From: an uncultured Anaerolineae bacterium
GTDB lineage: Bacteria > Chloroflexota > Anaerolineae > Anaerolineales > Villigracilaceae
Assembly (NCBI GenBank): GCA_903908605.1
Contig: CAIVSQ010000221.1
Coordinates: forward strand, 1 to 55,995
Length of the DNA stretch: 55,995 bases
Direction: 5' to 3'
Of this stretch, positions 15,857 through 26,503 are shown piece after piece. Each line of letters starts with the position of its first letter. Within the stretch, counting starts at the first letter, position 1. The notes beneath the pieces are model-generated. The model saw only the letters and a list, made by a program, of their open reading frames with translations, did not search any database and was not told the origin of the DNA. A program made the translations under genes and the position numbers.

Positions 15857-18559
15857 TCAGGGCAGGATATATTCCACTTTCAAGGTCGGACGAGAGCCGG
15901 TTGAAGTTGAATTGCCGGAGTGGAAGGCGATGTAATCGGCAATCAGGTTATTGTTATCGTCCTGTGCAAAACGCAACCTGAATTGGGTGGGTCCGAATCG
16001 ATTGATATACAGGTAATTGGCTGGAGTTAACACCAGCTGATAAAAACCAGCGGCGCCGCTGACCGGGGTGAAGCTGCCGATACTTTTCTGGATGCCGGGT
16101 GATTGAAAATCAGCGACCTGCAGGCTTGGCAGGCTGCCAAAGAAACCGGTGGCGATATCGGCGGTTAGCTTGCCATAGGTGTCGAAGGGGTTGCTGCCTT
16201 CCACCCAGGCCTTCCGAATCACCAGGGTGACTTTTGTGATCTGGGCACGTGCTGGAATGGTGCTGGTGTTGAAATGCAGAATGGTGCGGTATTGGCGATT
16301 GAGAATGTCATCACCTGCGTAGAGAAACCTGGCGGAATTGACAGAGCCGCCGTTTTGACCAAACTCGGAAGATTCCAGTACCCAACCATCGAGAACGGCG
16401 GAGGAAGTGAATGTGTTGGCATGGTTGATGGTATAGTGCGGACCGTCCCAGGAGTAAGAACCTGTGCCGTTGTCGTTAAGAGGTTTGCCGATTGCATTTT
16501 TGATACTATCGTTATCATAAACGAGTAATTGAAGGGTGTTGGAGTCCTTGTCGGTGCTTACTGTAACGGTTCGCGAGGCTCCGCTTCCTGTTACTAAAAT
16601 TAATGTTGGCCTCTTCGTGAGACCATATCCAGAAAAATAAAAATCCTTTGCATCGACACCACTGACTGGCTCTGAAAAATTTACGGTAAAGCGGACCCTG
16701 GCTGCACTTGTTGGATTGGGGTCAGCCAGTTGGATGGAGGTGACACGGGGATAGGAGCGGTCGATAACGTAGTATTCACCTGCGGTGTAAGGCAAGGCCG
16801 TCATTGGGTTTCCAAGGGTGTCTTTTATAGTGGCGCTGCTGGGGATATCGAGGCGCAGGGTGCCGCTGCCCATGCCGGTGGAGACAGTTACGTATGCACG
16901 GTTCCAACCCTGATCAATTTTCACTATTTTCACATTTGTCAGACCGGGTGAGACCAGCATAAAATCGGCTATATCTACACCTGTAACGTCTCTCGAAAAT
17001 TCTATATGAAATGTAACAGTATCGGAGTAGGTTGGATTGTAATCATATCTTTTGATGGATACAACCTTAGGTTTTCCCTTGTCAATAATATAGGGTTCCT
17101 CGGCTGTATAAGGCAAGCCAATGAGTTGATTACCAGCGATATCCTTGATCACGGCAGAAGATGGTATTCGTAGATCAATCGTTCCACTGCCGGTACCGGT
17201 TGCAATTGTAATGGTACGAGAAGTTCCGGTTCCGCTTACACTGGTAACCCGAGCGCCGGTGATACCAGTGGAGATCAGGTTGAAGTCTGTAGTTCCCACC
17301 CCGGTTACTTCTTCTGAAAATTCGATGGAATACGAGATGAACTTTTCCCCAGTAGGGCTGGCATCTTCTTTCGATACGTAACCAACCTCGGGCGGAGTTT
17401 TGTCTATTTGATAATACTCGACACTATAGTCATTCCATGTTAATTCCAGCCCAGACATATCGGTGATGGTGGCGGTATCTGAGATTCTTACACCGATGGC
17501 CCCGTTACCGATGCCTGTGTTTACTGTGACTGTCCAGGTATCATCCATACCGGTTACGTCAATGATGCTGGCATTTTCTATCCAGTAATCCGCATCGAGG
17601 ACAAAATCATCGGTATCAACCCCAGTTACAGGTTCGGAGAAAATTACACTAAATTCCAGATTGGCAGCATTGGTAAGTGCGGGCGGCGTGATGGTAATTG
17701 CGGTGACCCAGGGTCTTTTTTCAATTGTGTAATATTCATCGCCAGTATAGGGCAGATTTGAAAGCAGATTACCAGCAAAATCGGTGATAGTGGTATCGAT
17801 TGGAATATCCAACCCCAGGGTACCATCTCCGCTACCTGTAGCAACAGTAACTATGTATTGTGTGCCATCACTATAAATGTCGGTTATTGAGGTTATGGAG
17901 GAACCGCTGACACCGGTTGCATTGAGTAGAAAAGTGGAAGGGTCTTCAACAACTGTTACAGGTTCCGAAAACGTTACATAAAAGTTAACGGTGGAAGCAG
18001 TTGTAGTACTGGGTGGTGTTATTAAAATTGAATTAACCGACGGAGCAGTTTTGTCGATCGAATAATAATCCCCGATGCTGTATGGAATATTTGTCATCGG
18101 GTTCCCCGCGAGATCGTTAATGGTCGCCTCAGCAGGGATATTCAGCTGTAGAGTACCATCGCCAGTGCCTGTATCGATGGTGACATAAAAAATATCATTT
18201 GCGCCATTGCTAGAAATATTTGTGATTGAAGCCCCGGTTATTCCAGTTGAATCCAGAACAAAATCTGCGGCATCCACATCCATCACGGATTCCGAAAACG
18301 TGACGGAAAAGTCTAGATACTGTAAATTTGATGTACAGTAAACATCACAAGAAATACCGATCACATTCGGAGGGTCAATATCCTGATTTTGCACACTTGG
18401 CTGGAACTGGCGAAGCACTGGATTGGGATCCTGGATAAAGATATTTGCAGGGAACGATGTATCCATGGGTTGATTGTAAGCACGGACTTTATCTAGCGGG
18501 AAAAAGCTTATGAAAGCCAGTAGAATGACAATCTGGAATATGATATGGATTTTTTTCAT
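15857..18559 (-). CDS. Large secreted Ig-repeat protein with C-terminal DNRLRE-like domain
   Basis: A 900-residue exported protein. Residues 1-27 are a signal peptide (KK, hydrophobic core, cut near KVRA). From about residue 63 to 660 six Ig-like repeats of about 100 residues follow, each running from a P-x-V start through FSExVxGVDxxDFxL and TGxGxGTLxLxIP to GNxLxxLPYTxxEYYxIDK. The last 240 residues look like a DNRLRE/CBM96-type domain (LHFNTSTIPARAQITKVTLVIRK). There is no sorting signal or C-terminal TM helix. The gene is more AT-rich than its neighbours, which may mean transfer or simply repeat-protein composition. A surface or matrix adhesin is likely; ligand unknown. Confidence 0.82.
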   Translation of the reverse strand: MKKIHIIFQIVILLAFISFFPLDKVRAYNQPMDTSFPANIFIQDPNPVLRQFQPSVQNQDIDPPNVIGISCDVYCTSNLQYLDFSVTFSESVMDVDAADFVLDSTGITGASITNISSNGANDIFYVTIDTGTGDGTLQLNIPAEATINDLAGNPMTNIPYSIGDYYSIDKTAPSVNSILITPPSTTTASTVNFYVTFSEPVTVVEDPSTFLLNATGVSGSSITSITDIYSDGTQYIVTVATGSGDGTLGLDIPIDTTITDFAGNLLSNLPYTGDEYYTIEKRPWVTAITITPPALTNAANLEFSVIFSEPVTGVDTDDFVLDADYWIENASIIDVTGMDDTWTVTVNTGIGNGAIGVRISDTATITDMSGLELTWNDYSVEYYQIDKTPPEVGYVSKEDASPTGEKFISYSIEFSEEVTGVGTTDFNLISTGITGARVTSVSGTGTSRTITIATGTGSGTIDLRIPSSAVIKDIAGNQLIGLPYTAEEPYIIDKGKPKVVSIKRYDYNPTYSDTVTFHIEFSRDVTGVDIADFMLVSPGLTNVKIVKIDQGWNRAYVTVSTGMGSGTLRLDIPSSATIKDTLGNPMTALPYTAGEYYVIDRSYPRVTSIQLADPNPTSAARVRFTVNFSEPVSGVDAKDFYFSGYGLTKRPTLILVTGSGASRTVTVSTDKDSNTLQLLVYDNDSIKNAIGKPLNDNGTGSYSWDGPHYTINHANTFTSSAVLDGWVLESSEFGQNGGSVNSARFLYAGDDILNRQYRTILHFNTSTIPARAQITKVTLVIRKAWVEGSNPFDTYGKLTADIATGFFGSLPSLQVADFQSPGIQKSIGSFTPVSGAAGFYQLVLTPANYLYINRFGPTQFRLRFAQDDNNNLIADYIAFHSGNSTSTGSRPTLKVEYILP

Positions 18560-18942
18560 GATCGTTCCTTTGTGCGTGAGGGAGTTTAAGATGTGAAATT
18601 AGCGACGATTAAATCCGAAAGTTACTTTGCCTACACAAGCTCGGGTGATAAGTTGAATGGGAATAAAGGAGAAAACTCTGATACCTAAACCCTGGATTGG
18701 TATTCTAGAGCATAGGGCAGGCCTCGTCAATTGACATTCGTCACGATTTGGAAATTATTGGTAATTGAGTATGGGGAGGATACATCAACAAAGATGGAGT
18801 TGTCGGCATGATTGTTCAATCCCCCGCGTGTAGGTTAAGGTTTTTCCAATCGATCCTGCGGTTTACGCAGCCTGGTGAAAAAAATCTACTCAATGGAAAA
18901 GTCCAACAAGAGATGATTTGTGGTTGGCAGTGGTTGGAATCA
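18560..18942. other. Leader and upstream region of the Ig-repeat gene
   Basis: About 380 bp without a recognisable gene. It holds the promoter at 18702-18730 and a 5' leader of roughly 135 nt. A short minus-strand frame across 18816-19028 runs through the repeat element and shows no family features. Confidence 0.5.
18702..18730 (-). promoter_or_regulatory. Sigma-70-type promoter of the Ig-repeat gene
   Basis: On the minus strand TTGACG (18725-18730) and TAGAAT (18702-18707) are separated by 17 nt. Start of transcription would fall near 18695, giving a leader of about 135 nt before ATG 18559. Confidence 0.6.
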
Positions 18943-19020
18943 CCGCCGATAAACCGCCGATAAAATGATAAAAAAAAGACAGGCGGGACACCCGTTTTTG
19001 GGGGTGACTGGCCTGTCCTG
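18943..19020 (-). repeat. Terminator-repeat element, copy A
   Basis: Two tandem 11-mers CCGCCGATAAA (18943-18953, 18954-18964), an A-rich stretch, then a hairpin with arms GACAGGC (18978-18984) and GCCTGTC (19011-19017) and inner CACCC/GGGTG pairing. On the minus strand the hairpin is followed by a long T-run, so it terminates the ABC exporter operon. The first 33 bp are identical to copy B at 20991. Confidence 0.85.
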
Positions 19021-19097
19021 GGTGTCATTTTCCTAACAGAGTGCGTTGATGGAGTTTCATCATCTGCTGGTATGAGGGGCCGCTTCTCGCTGGTTGA

Positions 19098-19910
19098 TCA
19101 GGGCAGCAGGAATATTCCGATGACAAAGGGCAGTAAGGCCAGCAAGGCAAGCAGGGGATGCCCATGCCGAGAGGTATTGCGGCTGTCCCAACTAAACAGA
19201 TAGATCGCCAGGCCAAATGCCATCACGCCGCTGGCCAATAGCATGATCACCGAAGCCCAGGGGGAATAGGCGGCTTGTTGTCCCATGGCCAAGCCATTGA
19301 AGGCGTTCATGGCCTGGGTGGCAGGCAAAAGCTGAGCGAATTTTCCGGCTATGTTGGGCAACATGCTGTATGGAACCATCATGCCACCTAAAAGCATGGA
19401 GGGCACAAAAACAATTTGTGACCACAGCACCGTCATGCGCGAATTGGGGGAGACTACTCCGATCAGAATACTTAGGCCTGCGCAGGCAATTGCCATGGCT
19501 GCAAAGGTAATAATAAAGTTGGGCCAGTTGACCGGCGAAGGAGCGCCGAACAACACGGGTGCGCTGACCGTGATGATGACTGTTACGAGCACCAGGTGCA
19601 GCATGGTTGTTAATGCCGGAATGATCAGGATCGAGATGGAAGGGATGCCGTTGATTTTGTAACTGCGGAAAACTCCGTTTTCACGGGCGTTCACCAATGG
19701 ATCGGGGATGCCCAGCAGGGTGGCTGCCAGAATGCCAAAAACAACCATGGCCGGGATAAGGTTATCCTTGAAGGGTGGGTTGATGGCAGGCATGATAAAC
19801 CCCATCATCAGGTAAAAACCCAGCGGGAATAAATAGTTCATCAAGAGCAATTGTTTGTTGCGGATTCCCGCTCGAAATTCAAACGTGAAGTGGTGGATAA
19901 ATGCGTTCAT
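19098..19910 (-). CDS. ABC-2 type transporter permease
   Basis: A 270-residue permease of the ABC-2 (DrrB/YadH-like) family with six TM helices: helices near 22-40, 57-75, 107-130, 140-162, 172-192 and 230-260. The typical motif PLVNARENGVFRSYKINGI lies between helices 2 and 3. It pairs with the ATPase whose stop overlaps its start by 4 bp. Such pairs export drugs, lipids or polysaccharides; nothing here tells which. The operon ends at terminator-repeat copy A. Confidence 0.9.
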   Translation of the reverse strand: MNAFIHHFTFEFRAGIRNKQLLLMNYLFPLGFYLMMGFIMPAINPPFKDNLIPAMVVFGILAATLLGIPDPLVNARENGVFRSYKINGIPSISILIIPALTTMLHLVLVTVIITVSAPVLFGAPSPVNWPNFIITFAAMAIACAGLSILIGVVSPNSRMTVLWSQIVFVPSMLLGGMMVPYSMLPNIAGKFAQLLPATQAMNAFNGLAMGQQAAYSPWASVIMLLASGVMAFGLAIYLFSWDSRNTSRHGHPLLALLALLPFVIGIFLLP

Positions 19911-20824
19911 TGGGTAACTCCGGTGTTGGTGATTTCGAGGAACCGGTCTTCCAGCGAGGGTCGCTCCACGCGCAAGTCGATTAATGGATCCTTTTGGAGT
20001 TCAATGTGCGCGATAATGGCGGAGACGGTCGGGCCGATATCGGCGCTGAAGTAGATGTTGTAATCGTCTTTCAGCATGTGCTGGCGAACACCCGGGAAGC
20101 TGATCGGTACGGCCGACAGGCTGGCGGTTTGAGTCCGGACCGAAATTTTTGTCAGGCCTGCGCCGGTCGCGGTTATTTCCATCGGCGTGCCGATATTGAC
20201 CAGTTTTCTTTGCAGCAGAATGGCCACCCGATCTGATAATTGCTCTGCCTCGGCCATGTCGTGCGTCGCCAGGATGATGGTGATTCCGTCCGCCTGCTGC
20301 TCGCGCATGATCTTGTGTAGTTCGACGCGTGTTGCCACATCCAGCCCGGCGGTGGGCTCATCCAGAAAGAGGACTTGTGGTTTGTGAGCTATCGCCAAAG
20401 CCAGGACAAGCCGGCGCTGTTGCCCGGCTGAAAGCTCATAGAACTGGGTATCCCGTTTCTCGACCAGGCCCAGCCGTTCCAGCAAATCGAAGCGCGGCGC
20501 CACATTGTGATAGGCGCAGAAAAATTTCATCGCTTCGTCCGGGGTGATGCTTTCCGGTAATCCGGCCGATTGCAGTTGTACACCGATCAGTTGGCCCAGT
20601 TTGCGCGATTCGCTGGCCGGGTTCAGGCCTGCCACGCGCAGCGAGCCGGCACTTGGCGCGCGCAATCCCTCCAGACATTCCAAGGTGCTGGTTTTCCCGG
20701 CGCCATTCGGGCCGAGTAGCCCGAATATTTCACCCTGTTGTACACTAAAGCTGATTCCATCCACAGCAACGGTATTGCCGTAGGTCTTACGGAAATCCCT
20801 TACTTCAATGATTGAATTTTTCAT
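19907..20824 (-). CDS. ABC transporter ATP-binding protein
   Basis: A 305-residue ATPase of the drug/antibiotic (CcmA/DrrA) class. Walker A is GPNGAGKTS (about 38-46), Q-loop VQLQ, signature LSAGQQRRL (131-139), Walker B VLFLDEP (151-157) and the switch His in ATHDMAEAEQLSDR. The last 85 residues form the accessory domain common in this class. AGGATGA precedes the ATG. First gene of the two-gene exporter operon. Confidence 0.94.
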   Translation of the reverse strand: MKNSIIEVRDFRKTYGNTVAVDGISFSVQQGEIFGLLGPNGAGKTSTLECLEGLRAPSAGSLRVAGLNPASESRKLGQLIGVQLQSAGLPESITPDEAMKFFCAYHNVAPRFDLLERLGLVEKRDTQFYELSAGQQRRLVLALAIAHKPQVLFLDEPTAGLDVATRVELHKIMREQQADGITIILATHDMAEAEQLSDRVAILLQRKLVNIGTPMEITATGAGLTKISVRTQTASLSAVPISFPGVRQHMLKDDYNIYFSADIGPTVSAIIAHIELQKDPLIDLRVERPSLEDRFLEITNTGVTQ

Positions 20825-20990
20825 GGTTGGATCATCCTTTGTAATAATTCTCTTTAATTATCATACATCAGGTAAGGCCATAATGCACCTGTTGTGTGAC
20901 CATAAAGCCGGTTCGTTCGGTAAATTTTGCATGAACATCAGCTGAAATGCACACTAAATTGAATTTTTGTTAAGCCAAACCGCCGTTATT

Positions 20991-21074
20991 CCGCCGATAA
21001 ACCGCCGATAAAATGATAAAAAATAAAAGGCAGGCGGGTACACCCTGTTGGGGGTGACCGGCCTGCCTTTTTGT
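20991..21074 (-). repeat. Terminator-repeat element, copy B
   Basis: Tandem CCGCCGATAAA units (20991-21001, 21002-21012), preceded by a degenerate third unit CCGCCGTTATT (20980-20990), then a hairpin with arms AGGCAGGC (21028-21035) and GCCTGCCT (21061-21068). T-runs lie on both sides, so it can work in both directions. It sits 12 bp after the GH4 stop and terminates the glycan operon. Same orientation as copy A. Confidence 0.85.
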
Positions 21075-21085
21075 CAAATTAACTT

Positions 21086-22417
<1,332 letters not shown>

Positions 22418-22441
22418 GGGGTGGGTTCCTTTCGGGTGGGG

Positions 22442-23479
22442 CTAGATGGATAGGTTGAAGAGCCGTGCGGCGTTCTGGTGGTAGACGCGTGCCAGGACGT
22501 CATCGGGCAGGAAGATGCCGTTAATGAACCAGCGGCCCTGGCGCGGGATTGGACCGGTATTGTAATTGAAGTATTCATCATCTGTTTCGAGGAAGCGATA
22601 CGAGATGTGGTAGTTGGGCAGGGAGGGACCGGTATCCAGGCCGAAGAGGATGCGCCCGGCGTACTGCAGGAAAAAGCGGCGGGCGCTGTAGGGTTGGCGG
22701 CCCAGTTCGCCCAGGCGGGCAGAGATGTCGATGTGGTAGTTGGGGCACTCGTCCAGCATGGCACCCACCCAGGCCAGGTTTTCGGCGTAACAGCCGACAT
22801 GGGCACCGATGAAGGTGGTGGCGGGGTGACGGCGGACCACCTGGCGGAAGCCGGTGAGGATCTCGAGGAAGGGCGGAAAGGGTGGGCTGGTGAAGGCCCA
22901 ATCGGGGTTGGCGCCCAGCTCCTCCCAACGTTCGTTGCTGGCGTCGATCGGGTCAAAAAAGGCGACCGGGTCGGCCACGTGGGCCAGGACGGGCAGGCCC
23001 AGCTCGCCGGCGGTCTGCCAGAGCGGGTCGAGGCGGGTGTCACCGGTGTGAACGAGGGTGCCGTGCTGGTCGCGGACGTGCAGGCCGAAGGGTTTCCAGA
23101 TCTTGAGGCCCTGGGCGCCGCGTTCTTTTTGCAGACGCAGGCGACCGGCGGCCCATTCGGGGAAGCGGTTGCCCAGTTCGGGCCATTTACTCCAATCCAC
23201 GCCGCCGAAGATGATGAAGCGATCGGGGGCGGGCTGCTTGAAGTAGTCGAGATGGGCATGGAGGATGTCCTCGCCCCAGCCGCCATCCAGATCGATGTAG
23301 GTGCGCACATTGGCCTGGTCGAGCTGGTCCAGCAACTGGGCGAGCGGTTTTTTGTGCCAGCCACCGCCGAAGGGGTCGCCCAGGTGGTTGTGGGCGTCGA
23401 TGACGGGGAAGCGCGGCCGGGTGACCTGGCTGTGCTGGCTGACGAGTTTGGACTGGGGCTGGAAATCCTGCAGCTGCAT
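22442..23479 (-). CDS. Amidohydrolase-2 family protein
   Basis: A 345-residue TIM-barrel metal-dependent hydrolase. The N-terminal metal motif is IDAHNHLGD (H30, H32); further ligands are VLAHVADP and FIGAHVGC, and the catalytic Asp is probably in ILFGLDTG. The last part (DDVLARVYHQNAARLFNL) is the typical family end. Relatives act as decarboxylases or lactonases. Its place between GH38 and GH4, 8 bp from the former, suggests a role in sugar-acid or glycoconjugate breakdown; this is inference. Confidence 0.87.
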   Translation of the reverse strand: MQLQDFQPQSKLVSQHSQVTRPRFPVIDAHNHLGDPFGGGWHKKPLAQLLDQLDQANVRTYIDLDGGWGEDILHAHLDYFKQPAPDRFIIFGGVDWSKWPELGNRFPEWAAGRLRLQKERGAQGLKIWKPFGLHVRDQHGTLVHTGDTRLDPLWQTAGELGLPVLAHVADPVAFFDPIDASNERWEELGANPDWAFTSPPFPPFLEILTGFRQVVRRHPATTFIGAHVGCYAENLAWVGAMLDECPNYHIDISARLGELGRQPYSARRFFLQYAGRILFGLDTGPSLPNYHISYRFLETDDEYFNYNTGPIPRQGRWFINGIFLPDDVLARVYHQNAARLFNLSI

Positions 23480-23487
23480 GGCGGGTC

Positions 23488-26400
23488 CTAGGCGTGGGGC
23501 AGGCGCAGGGTAACGACCTGGTAGGGGCCGGCTTTAAAGGGGAAAGCGCCTTGTGGGTCGGGGGAAAGCGGGCTGCCGGGTTCTTCGGCCAGGTTGGACA
23601 GTTCGGCGCGGGGCAGGGGCAGGTTGGTGGCCAGGGAGAGCTGAAGTTCGCCGGGGCCGGGGTTGCAGCCGCGGACGATCAGCGCGCTGCCATCCTCGGA
23701 GAGCTTGATGGCCTCGAGGTGGAAGTGGGAGGCGCCGGCGCCGTTCAGGCTGAGAAAAGCGCCGGTGGCGGGCAGGTCACCGGGGTGGGCGGGGGTGGCA
23801 ATGGCGCGCAGCGGGGCGTTGAAGCCCCAGGCCAGGTGGGCGGCGGCCGAGGCGGGCTGGCGGCCGTGCGGGATGACGGCGTAGTCAAATTCCCAGTTTT
23901 GTGGGCCGAAGCCGGGTTGGTTGAGCATTTGGGCGGCGGGGGTTTCGAGCCCGGGGCCGGCATGGCCGCGGCGGGTTTGCAGGTCGTCACGCGAGAGCCA
24001 GCCGACGCAGCGCAGCAGGGTGAGGGCGATGCCGCTGCCGCTGGCGGTGCGCTGGGCTTCAACCTCGGGCAGGCCGCGGTTGGCAATGGTCAGGCCGCCT
24101 GCGCTGCCTGGGGCGGTCAGGCAGGTGAAAGCGCGCTGGGGCACCTCGGGGCGCGGGTCCTCGGCCCAGCTCTGGCGGTCAAATTCGGGCACACCCAGCC
24201 GGCGTGGAACGATCTCAAAATGGCCGTCGTGTTCGGCCTGTTCGACGCGGAAAGGGGCCGGGAAGTGCACACGCAGGCGGTGGTCACGGGCATGATTTTC
24301 CAGGCTGGTGTGGATGTCGATTCGCTCCAGGCCGGCGGTGAGGTGGATGGTGGTAGTGATGGGCAGCTTGATCAGCTCACGGGCGCGTGACTGGCGGTCG
24401 GGGCTGAGAGAGGCGGGGATTTCTAGCTGCAGTTCGATGCGCATTGTCTGGCGCACCGGCCCATGCTGGATGGTGGCCTGCAGCAGGCGCGCGGTGAAGT
24501 GCGGGTTGGCGGCGGGTGGGGAGTAGTTGTACTCGTCGCCGGCGTCGCCGCCATCCACGAAGCGGTTGAGCCCGGGGTAGGCCTGGCCGGTACGCTTATC
24601 CAGCAGGTGGAAGGTGCCGGTCGGTTCGAGGGTGACGCGGAAAAATTCGTTTTCGATGGTGCTGCCCGGGCGCGAACTGCGCAGGCGGGCCAGCAGGCGG
24701 CGGGTGGCGGGCAGGGCGGCGGTGCGCTGGACGAGCGGGTGCGAGCTGACCCGCGAAATGAACGGCAGGGCAGCGCTGAGCAGGGCTGGGATGCGCACGG
24801 GGCCGGCGGGGACCGGGCGGGCTGCCAGGCGGAAGGTGCGCCAGCCGTGGGCCGGCAGGTCGTGGGCGGAAAAGACCAGCCGGATGATCTCGGGGGTGTG
24901 GGCACGCACCTGGAAGCTGGTGACGGTGGGGTCTTCGAGCAGGGTGTTGACCTGGGCAGCGCCCTGGCGCCAGAGCTTCTGGTCGGGTTCGCCTTCAGCC
25001 AGGGTGATGTCGATCGAGACGGTCTCGCCCTGGCGGTTCAGGCTGAAGGTGCGCACGCCCAGCCCGATGGCACGACCATCGTGCACGCTGGCAAAGGCAG
25101 CGCGGAAGTCTTTGACGTTCATGACCGTGTTGAGCAGTTCACGCGCGCCCAGGCCAAGGGTTTCATAAGGCAGCTCACGGCCGCTGTCATCCAGCAGGGC
25201 AAAGCCCTCCAGCCCGCCTGGGCCAGGGTTGACCTCGACGGTGACCAGGTCGGTGCGGACGGCGGAGGAGGGGTTGAAGACCACCAGGCAGGCCAGGGCC
25301 GGTTGCCCGTGCGCGGCGGAGGTATCGATGCGCGTGCTGAGGGCTTCGAGCGATTGGCGGGTGAGTTCGGCGCCAATTTGATCGACCTGGTCGAAGCGGG
25401 TCTTCATCTCGTCGTGCAGTTGGTCGATGCCGCAGCCGCAGATCGAATCGTGCGGGTGGTTTTCCATCAGCAGGCGCCAGGCCTGGCGGATGAGACCCTG
25501 CGGGCGGCGCAGGCGTGGCCCACTGGTCTCGAGCAGTTCGGCAAAAGCGCCAAAAGGTTCCACCCAGCGGGTGAGCAGTTCCTCGGCGGCGGTGCTGCGC
25601 TGTTTGATCCAGATGCGGGTGGAGAGCACGCCGGGCAGCAGGTGCATGCGGCGCGACTGGCGTAGTTCACCGGTCACCACCGGTAGGTTCAAGCCAGCCA
25701 GGGCGGGCTGAATGGCGGCCAGATAGAGCGGCAGGGTGGAGTGTTCGATGCGCAAATCGGGCAGGGAGGCGTTGGCCCGCGCGATGTTGGCAGCGGTGTA
25801 GGGCGAGGGCTGCATGTGATCGGTGCCGAGCATGATTAACTGGTGCGCGACGGCCGAGTGGCTGGCGAGCGATTCACCCAGCTCGACCAGGCCGCTGACG
25901 AAAGGGTCGAGCGTTTGCGGGTCGGCGGGAGGGTCGCCGGGCAGCCAGGCGCCGTTGGAGTAGCTGTCACGCAGGTTGGCCATCAGCACGCGTGAGCCAT
26001 CCGGCGATTGCCACCAGAACTCGGCCGGTTCTTCATCCAGGCCGCGCCACAGGCAGGCGCTTTGCAGGCCAAAGCCGCGCAGAAGCTGGGGCATCTGGCC
26101 AATGTGGCCAAAGGAATCGGGCATGTAACCGACGGGCATGCGTGATTCAAAGGCCCGGCAGGTGCGGGCGCCCTCCAGCAGGTTGCGGATGTGGGCCTCG
26201 GGGCCAGGCAGGAACATATCGGGCAGGATGTGCCAGGGCCCAATCAGCAGGCGCCCGGCGCGGATTTGGGCGCGCAGGCGGGTTTCGTTTTCGGGCCGCA
26301 TCAGCAGGTAGTCTTCCAGCACGATGGTCTGGCCATCCAGCATGAAATAGCGGAAGGCGGGGTCGTTTTCGAGCAGGTCTAGCAGCTCGTCGACCAGTTT

Positions 26401-26493
26401 GACCAGGCGCAGGCGGAACTGTTGGAAGGTTTCGTACCACTCGCGATCCCAGTGGGTATGCGAGATGATGTGCAGGGTGCGGGTCTCGGGCAT
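23488..26493 (-). CDS. GH38 alpha-mannosidase
   Basis: A 1001-residue family 38 glycosidase. The N-terminal catalytic barrel begins ISHTHWDREWYETFQQFR (zinc His and Asp at about 12-16), and the likely nucleophile is D92 in GPWHILPDMF. The family block MPVGYMPDSFGHIGQMPQLL follows, and NHPHDSICGCGIDQLH contains another zinc His pair. Beta-sandwich domains make up the second half. There is no signal peptide, so it acts inside the cell on imported mannosides or oligosaccharides. ATG 26493 is chosen over GTG 26523 because it avoids overlap and has an AGGA site. Middle gene of the glycan operon. Confidence 0.93.
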   Translation of the reverse strand: MPETRTLHIISHTHWDREWYETFQQFRLRLVKLVDELLDLLENDPAFRYFMLDGQTIVLEDYLLMRPENETRLRAQIRAGRLLIGPWHILPDMFLPGPEAHIRNLLEGARTCRAFESRMPVGYMPDSFGHIGQMPQLLRGFGLQSACLWRGLDEEPAEFWWQSPDGSRVLMANLRDSYSNGAWLPGDPPADPQTLDPFVSGLVELGESLASHSAVAHQLIMLGTDHMQPSPYTAANIARANASLPDLRIEHSTLPLYLAAIQPALAGLNLPVVTGELRQSRRMHLLPGVLSTRIWIKQRSTAAEELLTRWVEPFGAFAELLETSGPRLRRPQGLIRQAWRLLMENHPHDSICGCGIDQLHDEMKTRFDQVDQIGAELTRQSLEALSTRIDTSAAHGQPALACLVVFNPSSAVRTDLVTVEVNPGPGGLEGFALLDDSGRELPYETLGLGARELLNTVMNVKDFRAAFASVHDGRAIGLGVRTFSLNRQGETVSIDITLAEGEPDQKLWRQGAAQVNTLLEDPTVTSFQVRAHTPEIIRLVFSAHDLPAHGWRTFRLAARPVPAGPVRIPALLSAALPFISRVSSHPLVQRTAALPATRRLLARLRSSRPGSTIENEFFRVTLEPTGTFHLLDKRTGQAYPGLNRFVDGGDAGDEYNYSPPAANPHFTARLLQATIQHGPVRQTMRIELQLEIPASLSPDRQSRARELIKLPITTTIHLTAGLERIDIHTSLENHARDHRLRVHFPAPFRVEQAEHDGHFEIVPRRLGVPEFDRQSWAEDPRPEVPQRAFTCLTAPGSAGGLTIANRGLPEVEAQRTASGSGIALTLLRCVGWLSRDDLQTRRGHAGPGLETPAAQMLNQPGFGPQNWEFDYAVIPHGRQPASAAAHLAWGFNAPLRAIATPAHPGDLPATGAFLSLNGAGASHFHLEAIKLSEDGSALIVRGCNPGPGELQLSLATNLPLPRAELSNLAEEPGSPLSPDPQGAFPFKAGPYQVVTLRLPHA

Positions 26494-26503
26494 GCGTAAA
26501 ATC

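Noticed and set aside
18560-18942. Possible riboswitch in the leader of the Ig-repeat gene
   Set aside because: Some GC-rich short blocks look structured, but no consensus of a known class (including c-di-GMP) could be matched.
18816-19028. 70-codon minus-strand frame between the Ig-repeat gene and the ABC permease
   Set aside because: It reads through the terminator-repeat copy A and has no recognisable features.
19098-20824. ABC exporter plus flanking repeats as an insertion sequence or transposon
   Set aside because: No transposase, no terminal inverted repeats or target duplication; the repeats act as terminators of two operons.
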